DNA of 64,000 nt, taken from Cladochytrium replicatum (taxonomy: Eukaryota > Chytridiomycota > Chytridiomycetes > Cladochytriales > Cladochytriaceae). The notes under the pieces were generated by a model. The model did no database searches, was not told the DNA's origin, and saw only the letters and a list, made by a program, of their open reading frames with translations. The translations under genes were made by a program, and so were the position numbers. The stretch lies in the NCBI GenBank assembly GCA_025526935.1, contig JAHLKD010000037.1, forward strand, positions 186,001 to 250,000. Direction: 5' to 3'. Positions 33,692 through 44,003 of the stretch are shown here, piece after piece (the first letter of the stretch is position 1; each line of letters begins with the position of its first letter).

Positions 33692-34863
33692 ATGATCCCG
33701 GCACAATCACTGGTGCGGTACGACAATCCTGTGCTCGTATCTCGTACAGACGCAAATGTGGGAGCCAATGTAGGTGGACCGGGGGGGAAAGCTGCTGTCG
33801 GTGCACAGAATGCAGGTGCAAAAGATTCGTTGGTGAAGAAAGACACGTCGAAACTTGTCGCACAAGCTGCCGCTGCTCCAGGAGCTCAGGCCCCTGCCGG
33901 TGTGGCACCTGCCACCGGCGGACCGTTACCGAAGAAACTACCTCCCGTGGAAGAAAAGGGTCGAGCGAAAACGCCGACTTACACAGACGATATTTTAAAC
34001 TCAATCCTACCTCCGCGGTTAGTACTAAATTGAACAAGGAGATGGGCGACTTAACCGGGTTGTTTTCAGAGAGTGGGAAGAAGGTGGTCAGCTCTGGGTG
34101 CAGAAGGTTTCGAGTACGCCGGCGACACGACTTGACGTCATCAATCTCCAGGTATACAATCATAGGAGTTCTTGGATCTCAGAAGATCATGAATTTTTGG
34201 GGGCGCTATTTGCGACAGGAACAATTGGATCATATGCTTCAGAAGCGCCAAGCTCGTGAGACCGGAATCGATCCAGTTCGCAGGGAACTATACACTCAAT
34301 GCTTTGGTGAGTACCGATCAAGAGACAGACATGCTAGTCTGACAGATCTTTCCACTAATCACCAGATGAACTCATTCGCCATGTCACCATCTCCTGCCAA
34401 GAACGTGGTCTCCTCCTCCTTCGTGTACGTGATGAAATCCGAATGTCGATTGCAGCGTATCAGACCCTTTACGAAAGCTCCGTAGCGTTCGGGATGCGCA
34501 AGGCACTCCAGGCAGAACAGGGCAAGACGGACATGGAGAACAAGGTTTTGGGAATGTTCTGATGGAACGACTTGGATATTTTCTAAGACTGGACTTCCTT
34601 TTCCAGATCCAGGAACTTGAGGAGGAAAAGCGGCAGTTTGAACAGACGGTTATCGAGCTGAAAGCCAAATGCGAAGCTATAGAGAAGCGTGAGAGCGAAA
34701 GGAGAGCTATGGAAGAGCGAAAGCACGCGGAGGAGATTGCGTTCCTTAAGAAAACGAACGTACAATTAAAGGTATCTACTGTTGATGGGCAGTGGTAATG
34801 CTGTACTGATGTTTTGATCCTCAGACACAATTAGAAGGAATTCTCAGCCCACAAAAAAAGTGA
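33692..34863 (+). CDS. DNALI1: Axonemal inner-arm dynein light chain p28/DNALI1, six exons
   Basis: p28 binds monomeric inner-arm dynein heavy chains with actin/centrin in the flagellar axoneme. The model is join(33692-34017, 34070-34151, 34219-34306, 34366-34544, 34607-34771, 34825-34863), 292 residues, with all junctions in phase. Family signatures run in order: start MIPAQSLVRYDNPVLVSR, TDDILNSILPPREWEE, LWVQKVSSTPATRLDVINL, KRQARETGIDPVRRELYTQC, LLLLRVRDEIRMSIAAYQTL, FGMRKALQAEQGK, and a C-terminal coiled coil (ELEEEKRQFEQ to RKHAEEIAFLKKTN) ending QLEGIL. It is longer than animal forms because of an Ala/Gly/Pro-rich insert near residues 25-75. Its presence indicates a flagellated (zoosporic) organism, where it would be needed at zoospore formation. 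Confidence 0.95.
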
Positions 34864-35639
34864 TGATGATTTCAATTTAAAAGCTTATGGCATTTGTACT
34901 TTTTGTCCAGTGATAAGTTTAACTTTTTGTAAGAAGTAGTATATCACGAGATGGAGGTGAACCAATAAATCCCAAAATTTCAAGGATGGTTTACAATGTT
35001 ATTAATCCACATTCAGACATACTTTATGGCGATCCTCCACCTTGGACCCAATGCCTATGTTTCGGGTCCCAAAAGTGTGGGAACTCCGATCATTCTGGCA
35101 AATTGTTAAACTCCTGGTCCACCAGATACGAGTAAGTCTCTCTATTATAACTATATATATCACTACATTCTTACCTGGTCCACCACATACGAGTAAGTCT
35201 CTGGGGACCATCTGAGCCACGCTCTCTCATTTAAACACGTGCTACGGTTGCTATTCCAACACAGGGGCAGCCTGAAACAATTTTGTAGTTTTATCAATTG
35301 TCAATGTGCTGAGCAAAGAAGGTCGCTGCCTTACTCTGTGGATTTTCGACTTTGAAGACTTTGCATATAATCTACAAGACCGAACGTTTTTCAAGTGGGA
35401 ATGACACAATCAAATGATGACATGTGCTGGTCAGTGCTTACTCCCAATGAATGCACAACTTTCATGACATCCTGTAACTGGTGCTCTGCTAGCATCAGGT
35501 GCTTTAGAGGAGATTGTCCCAGATCAAGTATGTTCCAATATACTCTGGGCATTAGTTATGGTGCTTAGTGTGGACAATTGCATTTGAACTCGGAGTCGAT
35601 AAAATCTCGGCTGAAACATTGCTAAATCTTCAATTTTGT
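34864..35639. other. Intergenic with a short direct repeat; no gene seen
   Basis: AT-rich sequence. A direct repeat is annotated separately at 35112-35203. No coding frame is supported. Confidence 0.45.
35112..35203 (+). repeat. Direct repeat, two copies of ~30 bp, about 61 bp apart
   Basis: The string ctggtccacca followed after one to two differences by tacgagtaagtctct occurs at about 35114-35142 and again at about 35175-35203, separated by an AT-rich spacer. Confidence 0.75.
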
Positions 35640-36325
35640 TAGAGCATGCTCAACCGCTGATATAGACGCTGGAGTTTGCTACCAATATTTGGGCCCATCC
35701 GCCAGTTTGTGCCAACTCAGTCATTGTAGAGGGGTAGAAGTTGCTGGCTCTGTGAATTGCACAACAACTCCTCCAACGGGAATCACACAGATTGTTTGTG
35801 ACGCTGATTGTCTTTCGCAGCTGGAGTCGCAGGACTCTTCTTGTACGTTCAAATAAACCAATATTGCGAACGAGAAGACTCAATGTTTCCCTTTTTCGTA
35901 GTCTCAGTGCTACAAGCAGATTTAGTTTCACAAGTAATATCAACAATTCGGTTAGTTACCTCAACAACGTCAACTTCGACATCCACGTAAACAACAACAA
36001 TCCGTTCGGGAGCCAGAACAATACCAGCTGAAAATTCTGAGTGATGGGTCGTACCCTGCGTCGAGCCCCAGAGCAAACCTGGATGATTTGTTCTCAGGCA
36101 ACCTTACGGCTCAAAATTTTTTTCTTGGTCGCAGTCAGCTCGATAGTGTTAATTGGTCTATTGGCTCTGTTGATATTCGGCTTAATGCGGCGCTGTCAGC
36201 TTGCCATGGATCTCAAATACAACAAAAAGAGTTCCGGGTCCCCACCACAAGTGGGAGCTTTGAAGGTGCATGAAATGGGGAATCATCAGCGGTGGAGAGC
36301 AATTTGGGACCGTGTTGATGAATAG
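35640..36325 (+). pseudogene. Relic of a secreted/transmembrane Cys-containing protein
   Basis: Coding-like stretches in different plus frames include VEVAGSVNCTTTPPTG, CDADCLSQLESQDSSC, then ANLDDLFSGNLTAQNFFLG. A last frame (36041-36325) has a clear transmembrane helix (IFFLVAVSSIVLIGLLALLIFGLM) followed by basic residues and a short tail ending WDRVDE. Stops and frame changes separate the parts with no splice sites that join them. I read it as a decayed type-I membrane protein gene; a multi-exon gene cannot be excluded. Confidence 0.35.
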
Positions 36326-36330
36326 AATTG

Positions 36331-36660
36331 TCAAGGAAGGACACAGTACTGGAAAGTGGCCACTTGATTGCAATCAACAAATGCTTTAGGAGGTGAATGT
36401 CCTGTTGAAGCAAAAGAATGGTTTGATGCAAAGATAGTGTGGTTTGCAGGTTTATATGGGAATCAAGAGGCTGAAGCTGGTGGCTAGGAGGAGTGGACAC
36501 CAAAGAGTTGGTGGGAGGAGGTCAGTCAGCTATCAGAGTCCGTCTGTAAAGACAGTTGTGGAGTCACTCCTGACGACCCAGAACAGGGCAATGTGGGAAG
36601 TGGTTAAGTGGAAGCCTGAGGGGTGGGCTGTGTGTTGGAATTTCCTTTTTATAGTTGCCA
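36331..36660. other. Intergenic, purine-rich; no gene seen
   Basis: GA-rich sequence before the 171-bp duplication. No coding frame is supported. Confidence 0.4.
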
Positions 36661-37000
36661 GGCTACCTGGCGGGTATCACAAGATGGAACTCTTGTGTAA
36701 GGGGAATTGTTCACTAGTGTGGGAAATCTGTGAGGGACTTTAAAAGACACTGAAAGAAGATTAGTTGTGCTGATAGTAATGGAACCACGCTAGAATGTCG
36801 ACACCATTCCACATTCCAGCGAACCTTCAAAGGCTACCTGGCGGGTATCACAAGATGGAACTCTTGTGTAAGGGGAATTGTTCACTAGTGTGGGAAATCT
36901 GTGAGGGACTTTAAAAGACACTGAAAGAAGATTAGTTGTGCTGATAGTAATGGAACCACGCTAGAATGTCGACACCATTCCACATTCCAGCGAACCTTCC
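36661..37000 (+). repeat. 171-bp tandem duplication, two nearly identical copies
   Basis: The block starting ggctacctggcgggtatcac at 36661 is repeated from 36832 with a period of 171 bases, ending near 37000 (cagcgaacctt). Copies appear almost identical, so the duplication is recent. It lies just before the tRNA-Lys gene. Confidence 0.9.
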
Positions 37001-37020
37001 AATGAATAGAAGGCAAAGAC

Positions 37021-37093
37021 ACCCGAGGGGGGTCTCGAACCCCCAGCCTTGAGATTAAGAGTCTCACGCTCTAACCAATTGAGCTACCCAGGT
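37021..37093 (-). tRNA. tRNA-Lys (anticodon CTT)
   Basis: The reverse complement folds as a cloverleaf of 73 nt. The 7-bp acceptor stem is ACCTGGG with CTCGGGT (two G-T wobbles). The D-arm is GCTC/GAGC, the anticodon stem TGAGA/TCTCA with loop CTCTTAA (anticodon CTT), and the T-arm GGGGG/CCCCC with loop TTCGAGA. Pol III A box (TAGCTCAATTGG) and B box (GGTTCGAGACC) are intact. No intron is present. Confidence 0.95.
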
Positions 37094-37130
37094 CATACCC
37101 AGCAGGTCCCTGTGGGGACTTCTGTTTCTC

Positions 37131-39562
37131 GTGCAGTGGCCCAGAGCAATTGATTCTGCATTTCAAATTATAGTTGATTTTGTTGAGGCAACAGCAGTTC
37201 TGACATTGGGACCACCAACACCTCGTCGTAGAGCACCAGCGACCACTCCTTTGCCCCCTGAGATTGCTTTGTTGCGTAGTAAGGCTCGTTCAGCATTCCG
37301 TGACTATTATTCCCTCTTTCACCACAATTCTTCTGACCCTCTTCTTCCTTTTCTAAGAACTCGCCAACGTGATAGTCACAAAGCATTCAAATCAGCTCTG
37401 AGATCACACAGGCGTAAGACAAAAGCAAATTTTTTTGATGACCCTAGTTCTTCATCAGTGCCTTCTCTTCTGAAACATGTGTCTCATGCTCGGCGCTGCG
37501 CTAACTTTCGTACTTCAGCTAATGGTTTAGATTTTGATCCTCAGTCTTTAGCCAAATATTCTGATCATTTTGCTAGTGTCTACAATGCTCAAGCTGCTGA
37601 CCCAGTTTCACCTTCAATTGTTCTGTGTGATTTTCAGCTGCCATTGGATGTTGAAGCTTTTGTTCTAGCTATTAGGGACTGCCCTTTGGAGTCTGCCCCG
37701 GGTCATGATCGTCTGCCTGCAGAACTTTATCGCCCAATTTCAGCTATTCTTGCTCCATTGTTCTTGCAACTTTCTCAGTCCATTTTTCGCAGTAGTCTTA
37801 CACCCACTTCATGGAATCTTGGGCTTTTGCACCCAGTTTGGAAGCAACGTGGTACACTTGGTGATATTACTAATTATCGCCCCATTACTCTTTCGTGTGT
37901 TGCCCGAAAAATTTTTGAGCGAGCTTTGTTGCCACATCTTTATTCTGCTATCACGTCTCAACGCCCACTTGATGCTGCCCAAGCGGGATTTCAGTCACAC
38001 CGCTCGGGAATGGAATGTGTTTTTGGTCTTCAGGCATGTATCTCCCGTGCGTCTAATGCCAAGGTTCCTTGGGTTGCTGGTTTTTTAGATATTCAAGCAG
38101 CTTATGACACCACAAATCGTGCAATTCTTTGGGCTGAGCTTCTTTCTAGGGGAGTACCGTTGCCATTTGTTTTTGTTTTGAAGTCTCTGTTTGATTTTTG
38201 TTCTTCCAGAGTGGTTGTTGCAAATTGTTTTTCAGATGCTTTTGATTTGTTTAGAGGTTTGTTTCAAGGTTCTGTTCTCAGTCCACTTCTCTATATCACT
38301 TTTCTTGATCCTCTACCTGGGCTCCTCCGACCATTTGCCCCACCTATAACACTCTTTCATCCTGCCAAACCACGATATAATTCTTTTTTATTTGCAGATG
38401 ATTTGGCCTTGTTTGCAATTACTTTGGATGCTATGCAGGTTCTTCTCTCTGTTTGTGACCAGTTTGCCCAAGCTCGTGGTTTTTCTTTTGCTCCTTTGAA
38501 GTCTGTGATTCTCACAAAAATTCCTATTCCTGCTCATTCGCCTTTGCTTCTTCATGGTCAACCTCTGCCTGTCAAGCCTTCATTTCGTTATCTGGGTTGC
38601 TTTTTTGGAGATACTGGATTTGAGTTTCACTGACTATTTCCCATCGACTTGCCAAAGCGCGCGCAGCTTCTTTTGCTTTGCTTTCTTTTTCAAGGATGTT
38701 TGGTTCTCATTCTCTGGTTGTGGTTCGTCATTTGTTTTTGTCTTTTATTCGACCTACGCTTGAATTTGGTTTATATTTTATTCTTCCCTCTGTTGCTGTT
38801 TGCAAACCAGTTCGGACTTTTATTCACCAATGTTTGTGTCGATTTCTTCGCCTTTCATTTTCCACTTCAATTGCTGGGGTTTTACTGTTTTTTAAGTTTC
38901 CTGACCTTCAGTTTCGGCTTCAATATCTGCAGTTTCAGATGTTTCAACGTTGGCTGGATGATGATGCCCCTGATATGGTTCACTCTATGTTGTCATTCTT
39001 TCTTCACCAGGGAAAGCACTTTCGTTGTTCTCCTGTCCCTTTCAACAATCACTTCCTCTTCCCGGCTGCAAATGTTGTAGTTCCCAAACCTTCTGATGTT
39101 ATCGCAAATCACTTTCACCAAGTAGCCTCATCTGCCTATGGTTCTATAGCTGCTAGCTTTGCTCCCCTTGCATCTGCACACCCTCATGCGCTAGCAATTG
39201 CTCCTCCATGCTTCCCTATTTCGTCAATCTTGAGGCTTCTGCAGTATCGCCTTGGACGTTTGTTTTATCACCCCCGCAAGCAGTGTTGTCACTGCCGCAC
39301 TGCAACTCTCTCTAGATCTCATGTTTCAGAATGTTTGCGTCTTGACCTATTGTTGCCTCCTGTTCCTGTTCCTGTTTTACAACTTCCGCTTGACGTTGCA
39401 ATTGATGGCCTTCGTCCACTTCGCATTGTCAACCCAGTGAATCTTGCACCGTGGTATCTAGTTTTTCGTTGTCTCCATAAGATTTGGCTTCACTGTATGG
39501 GTCTGCCATTAGAAGTTTCTCCTCCAGACTCCCTCTTTGGCCCTGCATTTGTGGATCTTTAA
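37131..39562 (+). pseudogene. LINE A ORF2: reverse transcriptase plus C-terminal CCHC region, frameshifted
   Basis: The first frame (37131-38633) carries RT motifs in order: PGHDRLPAELY, LLHPVWKQRG, NYRPITLSCVARKIFERAL, QAGFQSHRSG, FLDIQAAYDTTNRAIL (motif A), GLFQGSVLSPLLY (motif B) and the active-site FADD box in FLFADDLALF (motif C), then the thumb-like RYLGCFFG. Coding continues in another frame from about 38640 to the TAA at 39560-39562 after a one-base shift. That part holds the C-terminal CCHC-like cluster QCCHCRTATLSRSHVSEC. Endonuclease is missing because of 5' truncation. The RT belongs to the fungal LINE type; I cannot fix the clade without a tree. Confidence 0.85.
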
Positions 39563-39811
39563 CGTTTTCTTTTCTCATTATTTATTACTCACCTGTTTTT
39601 TTGGCACCTTAGCAGTATCTGACGGGTAGCCACAGGTTTGAGTTTACATTCTCTGTTTTGCTTTGTTGCTTTTCCTTATGCTGCGCGCGCTTCCCTATGT
39701 GCTGGTCCATGACCATCTTGTAAGGCACTTTGGGTGTTGTTTTTTGTTATGCATTGTATGTGCAAAATAAATAATAATATTGTTAAAAAATAAAAAAAAA
39801 AAAAAAAAAAA
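37131..39811 (+). mobile_element. LINE A: 5'-truncated non-LTR retrotransposon with poly-A tail
   Basis: The element begins within ORF2, downstream of the endonuclease region; the start is homologous to the last codons of the endonuclease ORF in LINE D. It contains the reverse transcriptase, a C-terminal region with a zinc-knuckle-like Cys/His cluster, and a 3' UTR with the shared tail motifs tgacgggtag and gtgctggtccatgacc. It ends in a ~20-A tail at 39792-39811. It lies on the plus strand about 38 bases from the tRNA-Lys gene. A frameshift near 38620 makes it inactive as read. Confidence 0.88.
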
Positions 39812-40112
39812 GACCTCATAGTGGCTCAGTCGGTACGAATGCGACTTTTCGAAGCTAAACTCCGCGGTTCGAATCCTATAGGGGACTGGATTCGAATTTC
39901 CTACGAAATATATCTCTCGCAATATCGTGTCACGTGCAAGTACCGCGCCACACCTCCTTCGATTCGCCATTGCCTTCGCTCCTCTTTCCTACGGCTCGCA
40001 CGGCTCCCCAAGTACTGAAGATTCCAAATCTTGGTTGAAGTACACGTGGGTGACATGTACTGATTAAGCATTGTCAATACATGTTATAACATTCAAAAAA
40101 AAAAAAAAAAAA
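39812..40112 (+). mobile_element. tRNA-derived SINE with poly-A tail
   Basis: This ~300-bp unit starts immediately after the LINE A poly-A tail. Its head resembles a tRNA: a perfect Pol III A box (tggctcagtcgg, 39822-39833) and a B box (ggttcgaatcc, 39866-39876) at normal spacing. The acceptor and T stems no longer pair, so it is not a functional tRNA. A tRNA-unrelated body follows, and the unit ends with an A-tract at 40095-40112. These are the defining features of a tRNA-derived SINE. Confidence 0.75.
39822..39876 (+). promoter_or_regulatory. Internal RNA polymerase III promoter (A and B boxes)
   Basis: The A box tggctcagtcgg and B box ggttcgaatcc both match consensus and are separated by about 32 bases, inside the SINE head. 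Confidence 0.75.
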
Positions 40113-41325
40113 ATGGCCCTTCTTTTCACCTCTGCTCCTCTCTCCCTTAGCTCTCCATTGACCCTCTCACCTGCTTCTCTTCTGAGCAGTCTGCTGACTA
40201 GCAGGGGCTACTCCCCTGCTCATCCCTTATCTCTCTCACTTGCCTCTGCTCTGCCTTCTGACTTTGCAAGTTCCCTGACCTTCCTAAAGTGCTCTGCACT
40301 TGTATTGCGCTCCCTTTCTGCTCTCTCCCCTGCTACCCTCAACCCTGATCTGCTTCCAACTCTCCCTGCTTCTCCTCCACATTTACACGTCGCTGCCACC
40401 TGTGCTGTGCCCTTGGTGCCACCAACACTGCCACCAGCACTGCCCCTGGTGCCACCCACACTGCCACCACCACTCTTGACAGTTCAGCCACCTGCTCAGC
40501 CCCATCTCCAGCCTCATCACCTGCCACCAATGATTCCATGAATGAGCTTACTTGTTCGCACTTCCTCTTGGACGACCTGCCGACCTCGCATAGAAGCTTC
40601 AAATTTGTCAAAGAATGTGCCGAATCCTTCACTACTCTCCGATTTTCTGGTTTTACTCGTCGCCCAATCAGGGACCTTCGTGTGTTGCTTCGCAAAGATC
40701 TTCCGTATACCGCTTACCATGGCATCCGCTACATCTCATTTCTCGGCTCTGATTCTGTTGAATTTCTTTGTCGTTCTTATGCTGCTGATCTGATCCGCAA
40801 ACACATACCTGGTCGAGAAATCACTGATTTGGATGTGTCCCCTCCTTCGTATTCTGACAGTTCCGACTCTCTGCAATGCTATGACTCTCTGCTCCATCGA
40901 AGTGCCAAGGCGATTGCTACTACGTCTGAGCCAGCTGTTGCATTGTTCTACCGCAATCTTGTTGATCCGTCTCATCTTTCTACGCTGTTGCATCTCGCTC
41001 GATTATATGCCCCTTCGATGACCTCAGCTTCTGACCTTCGTTTGACCCAGTGATTTGCTCTTTGCTGTTATATTCTTCACAATGTTGAGTGTTCTTTCTT
41101 TTCTTTATCCCTCACCTGTATTTGACACCTGAGCAGAGCCTGACGGGTAGTCACAGGAATGAGTTTTTAAGATCTCTGATTTCTATTTCGCTTTGCCCTC
41201 CGACTTGCGCGCTTCCTTATGTGCTGGTCCACGACCATCTTGTAAGGCACTTTGGGTGTTGTTTATTGTTATGCATTGTATGTGCAAATAAATAAATAAT
41301 ATTGTTCAAAAAAAAAAAAAAAAAA
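40113..41325 (+). mobile_element. LINE derivative B: ORF1-only non-autonomous element
   Basis: Begins at the end of the SINE A-tract. It encodes an ORF1-type protein: a Ser/Leu/Pro/Thr-rich N-terminal part (40113-40541), then after a frame change a conserved C-terminal part (40538-41053) with HFLLDDLPTSHRSFKFV, RPIRDLRVLLRKDLPY and GIRYISFLGSDSVEFLCRS. The latter is homologous to ORF1 of LINE D (GIRHISFVGHNIASFICIRS). No endonuclease or RT follows. The 3' UTR (tgacgggtag, then gtgctggtcc, then ttgttatgcattgtatgtgc) matches LINE A, so LINE A-type RT may mobilise it. It ends with an 18-A tail at 41308-41325. Confidence 0.8.
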
Positions 41326-42593
41326 TAATTTTACTTGCTTTTTAGTGTTCTCTGCCATGATCATTTGCACCTCACCTCCGGTTATCCATCGCAAATGTGA
41401 GCCTTGTAACCCTGCTGCCCTTCTTTTCACCTCTGCTTCTCTCTCCCTTAGCTCTCCATTGACCCTCTCACCTGCTTCTCTTCTGAGCAGTCTGCTGACC
41501 AGCAGGGGCTACTCCTCTGCTCATCCCTTATCTCTCTCACTTGCCTCTGCTCTGCCTTCTGACTTTGCAAGTTCCCTGACCTTCCTAAAGTGCTCTGCAC
41601 TTCTATTGCGCTCCCTTTCTGCTCTCTCCCCTGCTACCCTCAACCCTGATCTGCTTCCAACTCTCCCTGCTTCTCCTCCACATTTACACGTTGCTGCCAC
41701 CTGTACCCTTGGTGCCACCAACACTGCCACCAGCACTGCCCCTGGTGCCACCCACACTGCCACCACCACTCTTGACAGTTCAGCCACCTGCTCAGCCCCA
41801 TCTCCTGCCTCATCACCTGCTGCCAATGATTCCATGAATGAGCTTACATGTTCGCACTTCCTCTTGGACGACCTGCCGACCTCGCATAGAAGCTTCAAAT
41901 TTGTCTAAGAATGTGCCGAATCCTTCACTACTCTCCGATTTTCTGGTTTTACTCGTCGCCCAATCAGGGACCTTCGTGTGTTGCTTCGCAAAGATCTTCC
42001 GTATACCGCTTACCATGGCATCCGCTACATCTCATTTCTTGGCTCTGATTCTGTTGAATTTCTTTGTCGTTCTTATGCTGCTGATCTGATCCGCAAACAC
42101 TTACCTGGTCGAGAAATCACTGATTTGGATGTGTCCCCTCCCTCATATGCTGACAGTTCCGACTCTCTGCAACGCTATGACTCTCTGCTCCATCGAAGTG
42201 CCAAGGCGATTGCTACTACGTCTGAGCCAGCTGTTGCATTGTTCTACTGCAATCTTGTTGATCCGTCTCATCTTTCTACGCTGTTGCATCTCGCTCAATT
42301 ATATGCCCCTTCGATGACCTCAGCTTCTGACCTTGCTCTTTGCTGTTATATTCTTCACATTGTTGAGTGTTCTTTCTTTTCTTTATCCCTCACCTGTATT
42401 TGACACCTGAGCAGAGCCTGACGGGTAGTCACAGGAATGAGTTTTTAAGATCTCAGATTTCTATTTCGCTTTGTCCTCCGACTTGCGCGCTTCCCTATGT
42501 GCTGGTCCATGACCATCTTGTAAGGCACTTTGATGTTGTTTATTGTTATGCATTGTGTGTGCAAATAAATAAATAATATTGTTCAAAAAAAAA
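41326..42593 (+). mobile_element. LINE derivative C: second ORF1-only element, near-copy of B
   Basis: Very similar to B over most of its length but extending further 5' (about 41345) and with an ORF1 frame 41345-42403. One nonsense codon breaks it at 41906-41908 (gtctaag where B has gtcaaag). The Ala/Thr-rich segment is in frame here while B is shifted. It shares the same 3' UTR and A-tail (42585-42593). About 20-30 AT-rich bases separate it from the tail of B. Confidence 0.8.
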
Positions 42594-42630
42594 TTTTTCT
42601 CTCTCTCTCTTTCTCTCTCATAAAAATTAA

Positions 42631-44003
42631 TGCCGCCTCCCAGCTCTCCACATGCACAGCCGCCTGATGCGCCACATTCCGCGCCGCCTGCTGATCTGGT
42701 GGCACTGTGATTTTTGAGGCCCGTTCGCCCCCCCATGCCTCCTCTGTTGAAAATTCCGCTCCACAGCATCCATTCTCCGCTCCTGCCTCTCCAATTCACT
42801 GGGCTGATGATGTGAATATGGGGGAGGATGAAAATGCCGAATCACGCGACTTCCGATCACGTGACCGACGTGCCAAAAGACCTGCTGAACATGAATTGGG
42901 TCGTGGTCTCTCCCGTTCTCGTTCGCGATCACATCTGCCCGGTGTCCGGGTTCTTGCTGCTGTGGCTGCTCCCTCGACTGTTGCATCCCTGGCTGATCTC
43001 CGTGTCGTTCTCACTCAGATGCGATCTGTTTGTGCCACCTTTGATCCGTTGGCGATGCTGGATCCTATGCTTGCACATTTGCCGAGGGACACTCCTGCTG
43101 AATTTTTTAGTGTTTGTCGTGATATGGCTGAGGATCTGGTGGGTCGCTTTGGGAGGCTGCTGTCTTCGCCTTCACCTCCGGTTGCCCCTGTCTCCCGCCC
43201 TGATGATGTGGCTGTGCCTGTGTGCCTTCCCCCTAGACAACTGCATGGTAATCCTCCAATTCGGGACGATCTTGGGAACTCTGGTGTCCATGGCCCTCGC
43301 CCCCCATCTAGTCGACCTGCCCCACGTGGACCTCGTGGTCAACGCACTTATGCTGCTGCTGCTGCCAATGCCCGTGCCCGTGTGCTTGAGAGTCTCCCCA
43401 CACTGAGTGCTGAATCTCGTTCAGAAGCTGTCAGGACTGCCCTTGCTGGTCGTGACCCCACTTCAAATGTCAGCCTTTGTGGTCCTCACCCTGTCGTATT
43501 CTATCCACCGACCTCTCCGCTGTTGGTCTCCCCACCTGCTGATCTTCAGGCTCGTGTGGATGATTTGACCACTGTGTACATCAAGGACATCATGAGACAG
43601 CGGCTTGGCTTTGTGCGGACCATGCTGAGGGCTCTTTTGGGCGATGAGGTGGTGGCGTGGTATCCGCCACATCAGTTTTGTTGGTCACAACATTGCTTCC
43701 TTTATCTGTATTCGCTCAACCGCAATTGCTCTCTATGCGCACTTGTCCACCCAGGAAGCTTCCACTGACGAATCAAACCCTGACTATCTTCGCCGAGCCT
43801 CTACTCTGCCTTTGGAGCAGCGGGAGGCTGCAGTCAGGAAGGTTGTCCACAAGAGATATGCATATATCCTCAGTTCAGTTACTGATCCTGCTATTTTCCT
43901 GTATGTCTGTGGTCAGCTCCCATGGATGCTCAGGAAACTGTGCTGGACAGTGCCTGCGGGATTGCGCGTCAGTCTTGCTCAACCCATCTTCGTCAATGAT
44001 TAG
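42631..44003 (+). pseudogene. LINE D ORF1 with frameshifts
   Basis: Opens at an ATG (MPPPSSPHAQPPDAPHS), shifts frame near 42705, continues through an Arg/Ser-rich patch (RGLSRSRSRSH) and a middle region (LADLRVVLTQMRSVC, PRDTPAEFFSVCRDMA), and shifts again near 43640. It ends as RHISFVGHNIASFICIRS...FVND. The end region is homologous to ORF1 of elements B and C. It probably encoded the nucleic-acid-binding ORF1 protein of the LINE. Two one-base shifts make this copy inactive. Confidence 0.65.

Noticed and set aside
33456-34485. Long overlapping frames on both strands over the dynein light chain gene
   Set aside because: They read through introns of DNALI1 and lack homology, while the spliced p28 model explains the region fully.
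36661-37000. CRISPR-like repeat array
   Set aside because: Only two directly adjacent 171-bp copies without spacers; this is a tandem duplication in a eukaryotic context.
39812-39890. Functional tRNA gene after the LINE A tail
   Set aside because: A and B boxes are good but acceptor and T stems do not pair, and an A-tailed body follows, so a SINE fits better.
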